Below, piece by piece: positions 10,801 to 22,740 of a stretch of DNA of 64,000 nucleotides. This stretch comes from Hepsetus odoe. Its lineage: Eukaryota; Chordata; Actinopteri; Characiformes; Hepsetidae. Each line of letters starts with the position of its first letter. Position 1 is the stretch's first letter. A program made the translations under genes and the position numbers. The stretch lies in the NCBI GenBank assembly GCA_017165825.1, contig CM029372.1, positions 107,455 to 171,454 of the forward strand. Direction: 5' to 3'. The notes beneath the pieces were generated by a model. That model was not told where the DNA came from. It was given only the letters and a program-made list of their open reading frames with translations, and ran no database searches.

Positions 10801-13800
10801 TTTTCACACCTGCCTAAAACCTTTGCACAGTACTGTACATTTTACCACATTTTCTGAACTATTATGTTCTTGATTAACTGGATTATTGACTTTGCTTTTA
10901 ATTTAAAAGGGGACATCAGAAAGTTTTTATTAAGCTTCATTTGGCAGGCATCACATCCACCATAAAGATGTGCTATCATAATAAATTTTCGTGCCTTAGT
11001 GACAGGGGAAAACTGCACCTGGCAGTTAGGCATGTTAATGATTGTGTTTTAACAGCTTAGCAGACAGCTAACATGTTTATACACTACTCCAGTAATATTC
11101 AGAATCAACTTTACTGATTCACTGTAAAATCACTACATAAAAATACATAATATCCTACTTTAATGTCTCTTGTGGGCTTTGTGTCCATGTTTAATCATAG
11201 CAGGACTAAATATTTTTATGGGAAGACCACACCAGGGCTAATTGTTTTTTGTGATGCTAAAGTATATATCATTTTTGAAAGGCTGTGCTGACAAATTAAT
11301 ATTGACTGTAAGCTAATGTTGACTTTCAAATGAGTGCAATTTCTGATATAAATGTGTTTGTGCTGTGTAGGACTATAGCCTATTGTCAGTGGGTTGATAA
11401 CGTGGAGAACACTAAGAGCATGCTGGCTGTGAGCGGACCACTAAGTGAACTCCTCAAGTGGATTCTGAGTCATGTGACTGGCGGCCTGGTGAAAAGAGAA
11501 ATGTACGGTCATGGCATCGGACGCTTTTCTAAAGACGAGGTCTACAATCTGATGGAGAAGGACATGCGCACCCTTGCTACTTTGCTTGGTCAGTTGAATT
11601 GGCACTATAAAGTTGTCAACAGCTTTGGTTTGTGGAGTGTGAAGGGGTTGGATTTGAATACGTGAGGTGTGAGAATGCTGTACATAACTTAAGTGATGAG
11701 TAGATTTTAGAAGGGTGAAATGATCAATAATACAAGGAGGATTCTTCCATTTCCCTGTATCAGGTTTGCAACTAGCACTGTCAAAAGAATACTACAGTGG
11801 TAGCTTGACTTACGAGTGTCCCAATTAACGAGTTTTTCGAGATACGAGCCGTCTCTCAGGCATTTTTTTTGCTACGAGTTGAGAGCTAAATTTCGGGTTA
11901 CAAGCCAGCGCCAGATACCCACCGCTAGTTGGCACAGTGAACGCCGCAACATCCACCCAGCATCCTGTGTTTCACTTTTTTACTTTAAGCAGTTAGCTCA
12001 CAGTTGAAGCATCAGTGTAGTGCTCGCATTTGTGCTTGCAGTTCTTTTGCAGAACTTTGTTTTTCTAATCATGTGTCTGAAGAAAGTGAGTGCAAAGGAC
12101 AGTGCTGAGAAGAAGCGGATGGTGTGCATTGATGGTGTGTGCCTGTAGTCAACTTGTTAAAGCAGAGAGTGGCACTTCTACAATCTGCACCTGGAACAGA
12201 CCACATTGGACAGGTTTTTAAAACCCCTGCCAATGAAAGTGAGGAAAGTCTGGCGAAACAAAAATCAGTAAATAAGATTATTGCCTTTCTTCTCCACCTT
12301 TTGTCAGCATCTTCAAATCGTTAGATCTCCAAGGCAAATGCTCTACATTATATTTAGTAAAACCAGTTTATTGCAGTACATGCGACTGTATTGTGTTTTC
12401 ATACAATATTCCTTATTTAAAAGCATATTTTTCTTATTTGAAACGTAACAAAAAAATTTGATTTTTTGGGGGGACGGACAGAATCTGGAATGGATTAATG
12501 GCATTTCAATGGGGAAAATTTATTTGACATTGAGTAATTTGAGTTACGAGCTCGGTTATGGAACAAATTTAACTCGTAAGGCACACTGTATACTGAATTT
12601 GTGCTGACACCTTTTGGTGAGGAGAATGCACTGTTCTCATTGTTTTTTGTGCAGTTTTATTGAAGGAAGAAACTAGTTTCCATATACAGCAAAACAAACA
12701 CTAGATATAGGTATATTTGTATTTACAGCTGAGGCCAAAATTATTAGCCCCCCTTATGAAATTAGACAACACTCTTGATTTCTCCATGAAAATGACCATT
12801 AACAACAAGTGCTTGTTATTTTGGAAACAAATACACTATAAAAAACAATGTCCACTAAGTTTAATTAGGATATTTTATTGATACCCCGGGTTGAAACAAG
12901 AAAGGGCAAAAATGAGACATCCAAAATTATTAGCCCCCTGGCCATTAATAGTCAATAGTGTACACTTTCTGAGCCACAACTGACAACAATCCCTTAGAGT
13001 AGTTCTTTACTAGGTTGGCACAGGTCTCCTGAGGGATTTTGGCCCATTCTTCCATTGCAAATTGTTCTAGCTGGTCCAAATTGCATGGTTTCCGAGCATG
13101 GACATTCACTTTGAGCACCCGCCACAGATTCTCAATAGGATTGAGGTCTGGGCTCTGTGCGTGCCACTCCAGGATCTTGCTTTTGGTATACTTGAGGAAC
13201 TGATCAAGTCAAGTAGGATTTTATTGTCATTTCAGCCATATACACAGTACACAGTGAAACGAAATAACGTTCCTCCAGGACCCTGGTGCTACACACAAGA
13301 CACGACAAAAGACAACATAAGACAACACGGGGCAACAAGTGCAGACAAGACAGACAACAACAGACAGTACATTCATCTGTGGAGGGCTGCAGTGTTGTGG
13401 AACAAAGCAGCCCAGGTATATAACAATGTAGTAGTGTGGTGGAGCAGCGTTACTGAATTTAAAGTGCAACTGATGGACTAATTTCAATGTATGCGTTAGG
13501 TCATTGTCTTGTTGGAAGACCCAACGATGACCTAAGCCTAGATTACAAGCATATTTCTGTATATTCTCTCTCAAAATGTCAACATCATTTTTTTTTCATG
13601 ATGCCATGCACCCAAACAAGGCTCCCTGTGCCTGAGGCTGCAAAACAGCCCCACAGCATGATGCTCCCACCACCATGTTTAACTGTGGAAACTCTGTTCC
13701 TAGGGTTGAAGGCCTCTCCCTTTCTTTGCCAAACATAAGCAACATCCATGTGCCCAAACAGTTCCAGTTTAGTCTCATCAGACCAAAGCACAGACTTCCA

Positions 13801-16183
13801 AAACTCATGTTTACCTTTCAAATGTTCATGGGCAAACCTCAGTCAGGCTGTGATGTGCCGCTCTTTGAGTAAAGGGGTTCTTCTGGAAGGATGGCCCTGA
13901 AGCCCACCACAATGAAGAGCCTTCACAACTGTGTTCTTTGAAACATCAACCCCAGAAGAGGCCAGGTCAGCAACAAATACCTTGGCAGATGTCCGGGGCT
14001 CCTTGCTGACATCTCTGACTATTTTCCTCTCCAGAGTTCTTGAAATCTTGTGCTCACGGCCACCGGCAGGTTTGTTTCTTACAGAATTTGTCTCCTTGTA
14101 CTTGGCAATGATGCAACATACAGCAGTTCTAGACACTGTGAATCGCTTGGAAATGGCAGTGTTGCCTTCCCCCTTATCATGAGCATCTACTATCTTCTTT
14201 CTGAGCTCCAGACTGATTTCCTTTGCCTTTGGCATGGTGAGTAACATTAGTCCCTCTCATGTGTTCAAGTGCCCTGTTCTTTGGAGTCTTTTTATGCTGA
14301 TTGAATGTTGTTAGGAAGCCAATTGGGTGCACAGGTGTGGTTTCAAAGCTGATTGATTGATTAATTACTGTAGGTGTGTTTTGAAAGCCAACAGTCACAT
14401 GGGGCTCATATTTTTGACCACCCCATTTTTTTACTATATTTGATAAAGCAAGCCTAAAAATGTATTTTATATTACCAAATGTACCAAAAGCTACTAAATA
14501 GCACTGGTGAATGTTGGCTTGCTTTATCTGGCTTATATCAAGTTTCATCAATGCTACAAACATTGGGAAGAGGTTTAGAAAAATGTTCCATAATTCCTGG
14601 GGGGCTAATAATTTTGGCCTCAACTGTATAGTCTCTTTAATAATTGCTTTTCTGTTCCACTCTTGTAGGAGATAAAAAATACATAATGGGCCCCAAGGTC
14701 TCCACAGTTGATGCTGCAGTATTTGGTCATCTTGCCCAGGCCATGTGGACATTACCGGGTACACGTCCAGAGCAGCTTATAAAAGGTAAAGTTATCGACC
14801 TTCCAGGAAATATTACAGATGAATTGTATGTTTAGTTAGGTGTGATTTCATATTTTCTTCCAGTAGCTGATGGCTGATCTTCAGCATGCAAATAAAAGAG
14901 TAGGTTATAAAAAAAAAAAAAGCAAGTTAAAGCAACGAATGTGTCACAGTATAATATGTGAGACTGCGTATGTGGTCTTGTAACACAGTATGTATTTGGT
15001 ATTTAGGTTCCTTTATTCCTCAATTTTTGCATATCTGTCACACAATGATTTCAAGTCCTCATACAACATAAGACAAGGACAACATGAGAAAACAACGAAC
15101 ATTTTATTTTAAATTATAGTTTCATTTATTCAATTAAATGTATCAAAAGATAATAATATAGTAAGTGATTGCAACACCTTTAAGTAACGTTTTAACAACC
15201 AGAAGACAGGTGGAGGAAGTGGTGTCATTTTTACCCAGCCTCCTTCATGATATTTATGTCTTGCTTTAAGGCTATTCGCTTTTTACTTGTGCTTCAGATT
15301 GTGGTCTTATTACATTACATATAATTATGTACATAATTAAGTATTGTATAACAAAGTATTGCCCAGGCCCCAAACCAGTAAAGCATTCCTACTTCATTAA
15401 ACTACCATCACCATGTTTTGCATGTGTGATGTTGTTATTGTAGAATGCTCTGTTAGCTGAATATCAGATTGGACCAGTCTTCTAAAAAGTCCCAATTTCC
15501 ACTTCAGTCCACGTTATTCCAAAAGACTTGGTGTTCATGAACATGCTTTTTTGACAAACGTGACAAACCCCTGTATTCCTCTTGGCTAGTTATGATATGA
15601 TTTTGATAGGATAACTGCAAGGTGAATAAGGAGACACTTTATCTTCAACAGATAAAATTATAATTTATTAAGTTTGCAAAAAACTGAAATGAAAGTAATG
15701 TTTAGTCAGAAGATTTTAAAGATTTGTGTGACAAATATGTAAAAATAGAAACGAAAGAAATAAATAGGATTTCACAGTACTATATGAGGAATAAACAATT
15801 TTTAAAAAATGTATTGCTCTGTTTCAATTTGAAGTTATGCTAAAATGATTCAATTCTGATTAGCTAACTGAGTTGTTTGATTTTATGCAGGCGAGTTAAT
15901 TAATCTAGCAATGTACTGCGAGCGCATCCGGAGGAAATTTTGGCCTGAGTGGTTTGTGGACGCTGATGATTTGTACTCCGATGTTTTAAGTGAGGACGCC
16001 AATTCTCCATCCCAGCTGCCTGACCTTGGTCTGTACTCACACAGTGACAGCTTCCCCGAAGAGCCCAGCACCCTTTCACACTCCACCACCACACACTCAC
16101 TGGACAGTGACCCTACTGGACGTTCCCTTTTTGACTCTGACATGGAGGCTGAGTACTCAGAGATGGAGCAGCTCAAATGTTAA
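7848..16183 (+). CDS. faxc: Failed axon connections homolog (Faxc), six exons
   Basis: Coding exons are 7848-8050, 9290-9425, 9565-9761, 11371-11588, 14669-14785 and 15891-16183 (stop TAA 16181-16183). They sum to 1164 bases, giving 387 residues with every splice phase consistent. The start is chosen at 7848 because the protein then begins MHWG, as in vertebrate FAXC; a second Met at residue 37 (MGDSWW) precedes a hydrophobic segment at about residues 45-66 (LCLAGGALLAAAAYLLHELL), a likely membrane anchor. Next come a GST N-like region (HQFARP, SPFCLKMETYL, GKMPWIEYN) and a GST C-like region (REMYGHGIGRFS, MGPKVSTVDAAVFGHL). The acidic, serine-rich tail ends EMEQLKC. Drosophila Fax acts in axon development; the vertebrate biochemical role is poorly defined. 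The region of residues 5-36 differs from human, as I recall it. No defects seen. Confidence 0.95.
8051..9289 (+). other. faxc intron 1
   Basis: Contains a (CA)n tract at 8065-8082 and a T-run near 9168-9186. The remaining sequence shows nothing recognisable. Confidence 0.7.
10286..10837. mobile_element. Non-autonomous long-TIR Tc1-like element (faxc intron 3)
   Basis: The element runs from TACAGTACTGTGCAAAAG to its inverse CTTTGCACAGTACTGTA. The similarity between ends is not confined to the tips: roughly 190 bases of each half are imperfect reverse complements, meeting near GCATCAATTCTT. The right half resembles, in inverse orientation, the C-terminal transposase part of the copy at 46373-46869. 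It lies in intron 3, away from both splice sites. Confidence 0.8.
11793..12590. mobile_element. Non-autonomous Tigger/pogo-like element (faxc intron 4)
   Basis: The ends are inverted repeats: TACAGTGGTAGCTTGACTTA on the left; the reverse complement of the right end starts TACAGTGTGCCTTACGAG. ACGAG motifs recur (TTACGAG, AACGAG, ATACGAG), typical of TcMar-Tigger termini. A short relic frame (KKVSAKDSAEKKR) near 12070-12120 resembles the start of a Tigger-type transposase. No intact frame remains. Confidence 0.7.
12960..14247 (-). pseudogene. Tc1-like transposase, frameshifted and interrupted
   Basis: The reading starts at 14247-14225 (MLLTMPKAKEISLELRKKIV) with a helix-turn-helix DNA-binding region (GNTAISKRF, SRTAVCCIIAKY). 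A frame change near 13840 separates it from the catalytic core, where SVLWSDETKLELFG and VKHGGGSIMLWGCF are readable. The next part (VFQQDN) lies in another frame and is broken by an insertion at 13205-13482. The C-terminal portion resumes below 13204 with stops. At least two frame changes and several stops make it inactive. Confidence 0.85.
13205..13482 (+). mobile_element. SINE-like insertion within the Tc1 transposase
   Basis: It starts TCAAGTCAAGTAGGATTTTA, contains CCATATACACAGTACACAG and CTGGTGCTACACAC, and then an ACAAGACAGACAAC-rich part. It splits the transposase frame, giving a clear order of events: Tc1 insertion into intron 4, then this insertion. It shares blocks with 5690-5930. 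Confidence 0.65.
14786..15890 (+). other. faxc intron 5 with a transposase relic
   Basis: Bases 15395-15600 read on the - strand as a highly decayed Tc1-type fragment (KHGDGS block near 15405, and sequence equivalent to the conserved GTCTTGG...CATGAACATG part of such transposons). The rest of the intron is AT-rich with nothing recognised. Confidence 0.5.
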
Positions 16184-16960
16184 TCACTCCATCATCTGTG
16201 CTACCTCTGCATTGATCTTACATCCTGTCCTCCTTCAGGCCCCTCCCACAAGTCAGAAAGGGCTTTAGTAAAAATATACCTTTGTGAGAGAGGTGATGCT
16301 TCTCTGAGAGTATACAAGAGAGTGAAAATATAGGATATGTAGTATGTCAGTCTCTTTTACATGTGAGGAAAATTTTGAAATAATGGAAAAACACAGAAGA
16401 TGGCCATTTACCTATGTGAAGGGGGAAGAAAATAAAATGATTCTCAGTGGAAAGTATAGCTTGACAAAATATTTAATGTGTAAGACACCACAGAGCACCA
16501 CCAGAAAGAGAAGTGAAGCTGAAGCATATCAAACAGTAAAATAAAGCTTATTTTCTTTTTTTAAAGAGAAAAGTAAGGGACTGACTGATGCCAGTGCTGA
16601 ATAATTCCCTCCGTAGGAAAAGGCTGCTTGTGCTAGTTATATCCTCCTACCATGCTTCTCTTCAACTCTTTCTGAGAGTAACAGAATCTCCTCTGTATTA
16701 ACTTTCCTTATTGGATGAATATCGATGTGAGCATCAATATTTTAAGTACAGTTTGCCAACCTGTTGATGTGGTTATTCATCAAGCTGATATGTTTTGTGT
16801 AGGTTTAACCTAATGTTACTTTGGAACAGTTGTGTGAAAGTCCTGTTCTCCCCTACAATTCTTACTCTGATGTACTGCTAGGTCTACTGCACCTTTTTAA
16901 CCTTATTAACTGAGCAACCAGTTCTCTGAACTGCCTGGGTTCTGAATAAAATGCCCTGAA
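16184..16960 (+). other. faxc 3' UTR with two poly(A) signals
   Basis: Two canonical AATAAA hexamers occur on the coding strand, at 16540-16545 and 16945-16950, giving candidate 3' UTRs of about 0.38 and 0.79 kb. No coding potential seen. Confidence 0.65.
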
Positions 16961-18234
16961 ACGTCCCTTTAAAAAACCCTCTGGTTACCCACGGCTGTCA
17001 TATAGTTTTGTTCTTACTTACCTATCAGAATATGTAAATAACAATGTGGGTATCAGAAAAGATGACTAATTTATTGTCTGTGTCTGCATTAATGTTGTTT
17101 TAACTACCTACTGGACACTTAATCACTCTGGAACTTGAACAGGCTTGCCTTAACAATGCTTGGGATGGCCCTCAGCTTTTGAGCCAATGCAAATGGACCT
17201 AAAAGTTTAACTTGGCCCTTTTTTCTATTGTTTGTCAGTGCCATCCATCTGCTTTGTATGTTGCATTTAGTGCATGCATGGGTTTTATGATTTCTGAATC
17301 TTGGGTCCCTGAGAGACCTCCTTCAGCTATGGTTGGCCATGGGTTTAGTATGGCTATGTGATTTGGGCATATGCTGCTCTGGTGATGCCGCCCTACTGGA
17401 GAAGTAGCATCCAGGTATTCAGTTGATAAATATGGTATAATTATTGGGAATATCCTATGTGAGAGTGGTTAACATGTATGTTTGTCAAATAGGAGACATG
17501 TGTAATGCATGTAAGTACTTGATTTGAAGAGTGGAGTTCTGGTCTGAGAGCATGCATCATCTTTTGAATAATTTTCTTTTTGTATACCTAAGGGAGGTTC
17601 ATTTCCTAGAATGGAAGAAAATGACAGAACAGTGAGATGTTTATCAAATAATCTTATGATAGACCAACTACTGCAAACCAGCTTATTATTATTGTTAGCA
17701 GTATCAGTGGACTGCCAACATGGTATTTACAATTATTGTCCATTTTATCAGCTCTTCTGGCCATATAGATGCACTTTGAAGTGGACAATTCCAAACTTTG
17801 TTTCTCTGCCCATTCAGTCATCAGGACCACCAGAGAGTAGATATTATTTGGGTGGGAGTCATCCTCATTACAGGCATCACACTGACGTGGTAGTGGCATG
17901 TTAATGTCCTGGGCGCTGGTATGAGTGTGAGAAATTAGCAACCGTAAGGATCTGATCTACTTTAAATGGAACCAAATGCTAGATGGCTTGGTCAAAGTAG
18001 CCCAAAAATCAAGGGGTCATAATTGCCATAACTTGTAGGACGAATTTGGCAACAGACTCATTGATTTGATTGGAGAGCAAATGCTTGACTGGTCTGATCC
18101 TGTGAAAGTGACTATTAATCATTGTTAATGCACAGCACACACGATATCAGAATGCTACTTCTGCCTTTAAACCATACAAACCATGCAATATGGGACAGCC
18201 ATACATCCAGTGCCCTGGGTACAGTGAAGGTTAC
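16961..18234. other. Unassigned sequence downstream of faxc
   Basis: No gene or clear repeat. A perfect octamer, ATGCAAAT, lies at 17187-17194, within a mixed-composition stretch. Short frames near 17611-17941 have no recognisable domain. Confidence 0.4.
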
Positions 18235-18450
18235 GGTGCCTCAGTGTAACTGGTCTTGGAATTGGACCTATGACCCTACAATCAAGGTCCGTAGTCCTAA
18301 CCAGTAGGGCAGTTTCCACGGCCTCACATAGTGTAGAGGATGGTACCTTGTTCAAGGGAATCTCAGAGTCAATTACTGGGAAGGGAATTGAGCCCAGGGC
18401 CTTAAAATCATAGGGCTTAGTCTCTATAACCACTAGGCAACTGCTGTCTA
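18235..18450 (-). mobile_element. Degenerate tRNA-derived SINE relic
   Basis: Two reverse-oriented tRNA-head signatures appear in succession (TCCTAACCAGTAGGGCAG and ATAACCACTAGGCAACTG), with GGTACCTTGTTCAAGGG between them, the last shared with better-preserved SINE copies in the window. Strongly diverged. Confidence 0.55.
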
Positions 18451-19522
18451 CTGTACCACAAATTTGCTGAAAAAGCTGGCATGATGGAAAGGCTGCAGAA
18501 CATGAAGCGTATTATAGCTAGCTGCATAAAGGGCTGCGTAGCTGCAGACTAGTGAGCATATGCTCACATGGGCATATGCTAAATGCAGACTAACTCTGAG
18601 CCAATAAATTACTGATATTTGCTTAACATGTGAATCAAGCTTTCTTGAGCAAAGTCTGAAACATTATGGTGTTTTAGCTTGAGTTATATGGAACCCTAGA
18701 AACAAAAATGTGTCAGAGTTAGCATTATTGGCAGTGTGCGCTTCTTTCTAACCGAACAGATCATTTTGTGCGCTGTGAGACACAAACATATTGTGCAGAA
18801 TTTTCCACAAATGCTCTGGGGAGCCGTGTCAGGGAAACACATTTCTAAAGTGAAAGCATGCTAATCGTTGAGTCAGCCCTGGTGATGGTTAAGGGAGGAA
18901 CAAGGGAGGGTGGGATGATTTTTGAGAGTATGTGTGTGTCCATCTGGTGCAAAAATGAGTCCTTGCCATGCACAAATACACTCAGAAGAAGAATGTCTAA
19001 CCCTATGTTCACACCAGGAGCATTGAGAGCATAAGTTATCATTTTGGCCACTTGGTCTTGCAATTTTTTAAGGGACTGTAAGCAAACCGAAGTATTGACT
19101 AATATCTTTGTGCTGACTTTATCACAAGTAGGGTAAAACTCATGAAGCCTTTTTAAATGTAAATGTGAAAAACTTATCAATGAAGGAGAAGAATAAACCA
19201 TGTTAAAGGCATGTTTAGGCTGTATATGCCACTGTAATATTTAAGCCAAATGCCATTTATTATTTTCTTTTCCAGCTCAGCAAATGTGCTGGTACCATGT
19301 ACTGTGACATGCTGGTAAAACATTAATTGGTTAATTAACAGTACTGGTTGCATCAACATTGCTTACTAGACATAATTTGTTAATGTACTTCAAATTAAGT
19401 GAAATAATTTGCTGTGCAATATGAACCATGACTTTTAGACAACCATTAAAAAGAGCAAGAAATTAGTCCATGTCATACATGAGTGCAGGTAATGACGCTG
19501 GTGGTAGTCCTTTGTTTTAAAA
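18451..19522. other. Unassigned sequence
   Basis: Nothing recognised on either strand. The - strand frame 18845-19201 (118 codons) has no domain that I know. Confidence 0.5.
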
Positions 19523-19857
19523 TACAGTACTGTGCAAAAGTTTTAGGCAGGTGTGAAAAAATGGTGTAAACAAAATGCTTTCAGAAATATAAATAATGAT
19601 AAATAATGATCACAGTCATGTGACCTACCAGCCGAGTTCCTTCAAAAACTGTGTGCAAGTATACCTAGAAGAATTGATGCTGTTTTGAATGCAAAGGGTG
19701 GTCACACCAAATATTGATTAGATTTAGATTTCTCTTTTGTTCATTCACTGCATTTTGTTGATTGATGAAAATAAATGATTAACACTTCCAATTTTGAAAG
19801 CATTCTTTGTTTACACCATTTTTTCACACCTGCCTAAAACTTTTGCACAGTACTGTA
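19523..19857. mobile_element. Short non-autonomous Tc1-like element
   Basis: Both termini (TACAGTACTGTGCAAAAG and its inverse) are preserved, flanked by TA-type ends. It is an internally deleted version of the 10286-10837 family, missing most of the left half. The right half is nearly identical to the other copies. Confidence 0.8.
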
Positions 19858-21339
19858 TTTAGTATGTTTTTTAAATCAAGCTATTGTACAGCTCCAATAA
19901 TATCTGACTACATCACATTTAAATTTAGTCAAATCATGTTTGTTCAAGTTGTGAAGTGTATTATGTTAAGACCAAAACCGATCATAGATAGTAGTAACAA
20001 TAATTTACCGACTGATTGCATTATTCAACACTGTTCTGTATACTGATACTGAAATGCAATTTTGATGTATTTTATGCACTTCATCAACTAATCTTGAAAA
20101 AAAAAAAAAGAATTGCAGAAACCTTACATGATGATTTTTAAAAAATTTTTATACATCAAAATAAAACAAAATGCTACAGTGTTGTTTTTCTATGTTGCTT
20201 GGGAACTAATGTTTAGTGGGAAATGGTATTCACTAGAATTCTTGAATTGTATTGGTTGCTACCAAACTACATCATTATCACAAAGACTAAAATACAACTT
20301 CATTCTGATGCTCAAGATGCCTGAGCCCATGCTCCACACCCACCCCCAATCCCCAATGCTGCTTGCAAATGAGTTTCCAGGTGTTTTCATGCTCTTGTTG
20401 CTCCCAGTGTGCACTTAGGTTGCCATTACACACACAGAGCCATGAACACAGGGCCTGTCATGGCTTTCTGAACAGTGGCTACAATTTACAGACATAAATA
20501 TGGCGCTTCAATTACTGTCTGTTTTAGCAGGAAACTTCACATTTAAGGTGCTCAGAGCATTTTATTTGTGGCATTATTGGTTTATTGTGGCAAACATCTA
20601 AAACTGAAGCTTGTTTACAGGAACACACATGGCCAACTGTACCGTGCTCACTGTTGCCTGCTCTTTGTTGCTTTTTTGTGGATTTGTTTTGTTTTTCTTT
20701 TGTGTAGTTATGGATAATTTAGGACTGATCAGATTAGTCAGTGAATAACCTTGTAACCTTGTTGCAAACTGGCAAAAAAAAAATACCCATACAATTTCAC
20801 AATGTAAACTATTTACGAAGCTCAGTGAGTGTGCAGTCTTGTTCACACGTGCAAGCAAGGGAGAAACTGGGTTCCTCAAGTAAGCCTAGGAACAACAATA
20901 AATGTATCTTTCTGGTGAATGAATCTTGCGAGAAAATTCCAACATGAAAAAGCAGAAACATATTTTAACATTTTTAGCCATTCAGCCCTATTTACCTCCT
21001 TTATTCAGGGATTACTCACAAACCAGCATTTTAAGTCATTTCTGATAAATAAAAGGCAGAATAGAAAGCAGCAAATGTAATCACAGTTCATCATTGTCAG
21101 AGTCATTATAAGAGATGCCATTAGTAGGTTTGTTTGAATTTTTTAAACTTGATGTGTTTTCTGTTATCTGTAAAAAGTGTGAATGGGCCTTGAGGCAAAT
21201 TAAAACTCATTAATTATAAAATAATTTGATTTAACGATGACGCAGCTGAAATAGACCCTGTACTTAACAAATAGCTTACAATCTGAAGACTGCAAAAGCC
21301 AGGTATATACGGAAGAAATTTAATGTGGATTTGGAATTG
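19858..21339. other. Unassigned spacer with a possible conserved non-coding block
   Basis: Mostly AT-rich and featureless. Bases 20400-20590 stand out as complex, repeat-free sequence of balanced composition (for example CACAGAGCCATGAACACAGG), which resembles vertebrate conserved non-coding elements. No alignment could be run, so this is a guess from texture. Confidence 0.3.
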
Positions 21340-21486
21340 GGAGTCCCTACGATGGGCTGGCAACCTGTCCAGGGTGTGTCTCCTGTCCTTCGCCCTGTGT
21401 GAGCTGGGATGGACTCCAGCACTCCCCCGCGACCCCCCTTGGGACAAGCGGCAGAAAATGACTGACTGACTGACTGACTGACTGGA
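21340..21486 (+). mobile_element. SINE body fragment with (GACT)n tail
   Basis: Contains GATGGGCTGGCAACCTGTCC and GAGCTGGGATGGACTCCAGC, a block found in very many fish repeats, and ends in five to six GACT units. The same block is present in inverse orientation in the SINEs at 55405 and 63660. Confidence 0.7.
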
Positions 21487-22429
21487 ATTGGGAGTATGAG
21501 TGAGGGTCCAGCAGAACACCTTGGTGTCTTCACTGAGCTTAAACAAAGTTTCCACCAGTAGTGATTAAATTATTGATTGTAATTATTGGCTTTAATTCAA
21601 TTCATTCAAATTGTTCAGCAAATAGAAATCAGCTCCTGATATATATTGTGCACCCCTAGTAGCTCTCTCTAACCCCAATGCATGTGCATATCATGAAGTA
21701 CCATTGCTGAGAAACGCACAGCCTTTAAATTGCATTCTACACCCATCAAGCCTGTGCCTGACATGCCAAGTGTTTTATAAAAAATTCATCATATATTTAT
21801 TTAATCTCTTTTATTTAACTGTATCATTTTTTTGTAATTCAAAATAAAGTTCTATTATTTCATATTTTTTGTACAGAGTGGATCTTAAGTGTGAATTATT
21901 TTTCTTTTATTTAGGCAGATTTTCAAGTGTCCATGCTGAATGTGATTTCCATGTGTGAAAAAATTACTCAAAAAAGAGACTAACTGGGTTAATCAAAAAT
22001 TCTGGAGATAATATTCTTGGCAGTCTTAGGGATGTTCTTTTGAAATTTTGAAATAGATTATAAATGTTATTCTAAACAAGAACCTTATCAGAAGTGTCAG
22101 AATCAGAAGACTTCATTGGTTGCAGAGGATATTTCTTATGCAATTTCTTTTGAGATGTAAACCATTTTCCTGATTCTGGTTATTCTGACTCATACATTTT
22201 GTTTTATAAGTAAAAGGATGTAAACCTTTTCACATTTGATCATGAGAAATATAAAACTCCTGTGCTTTTCAGTATTAGTTTCATAATATTTATCTGTGTC
22301 TGCTTTCAAGCCCCTTCTGTGTATTTTGTGAAGGAACGTGAAATGCTGAAATTCTTTGGCCTATTTTTTGTGTCTTTAGTCAGTGTTAAAAATATCATCC
22401 ATGGTGATTTATTATATGTTACAAATGTA
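21487..22429. other. Unassigned AT-rich sequence
   Basis: Nothing recognised. Confidence 0.5.
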
Positions 22430-22740
22430 GCAGATCAGTGAAGAAGCAGTTGAAGTTGAATTAAATTGGCCTAATGAATCAGCTAAAATCATGGCAGACA
22501 GTTCTGGAGTCCTGCAGCCTACTGCAGTGATCCACAAAGTCAAAGCAAACACTTCCAAATTATCACCTGGTTGATGATTGTGTTGGTCTAATTGAACTGT
22601 TGTCCGGACGAAAGGCCTGCACAACAGTAGCAGCATATTGGAGACCAACACAACACAAAATGACCTGAAAAGCGAGCATAGGTCAAAGGTCAAACACTAA
22701 CCCTCGCGAATGATCTAATCCATCTTCTGGCATGAGAGTT
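22430..22740. promoter_or_regulatory. Candidate conserved non-coding element between faxc and pou3f2
   Basis: This repeat-free block of balanced composition interrupts AT-rich surroundings. It contains homeodomain/POU-like AATGAATC, a nuclear-receptor-type direct repeat AGGTCAAAGGTCA (near 22679-22691, a DR1 arrangement) and SOX-like ACAACAGT. The - strand frame across it shows no protein domain. Enhancer status is inference from texture and position about 6 kb from the pou3f2 3' end. Confidence 0.4.

Larger units (their letters stand above)
12724..14628 (-). mobile_element. Near-complete Tc1-like transposon (faxc intron 4)
   Basis: Terminal inverted repeats of about 30 bases differ at a single position in the part compared; the two ends read ACAGCTGAGGCCAAAATTAT and ACAGTTGAGGCCAAAATTAT, each flanked by TA as expected for Tc1/mariner insertion. 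Without the later insertion at 13205-13482 the element is about 1.6 kb, normal full length. It encodes a transposase pseudogene on the strand opposite to faxc. The well-preserved ends suggest it is younger than the other Tc1 relics here. Confidence 0.88.

Noticed and set aside
14177..14764. 195-codon - strand frame overlapping faxc exon 5
   Set aside because: It runs antisense through exon 5, intron and the Tc1 terminus; its end is out of frame with the real transposase. No domain.
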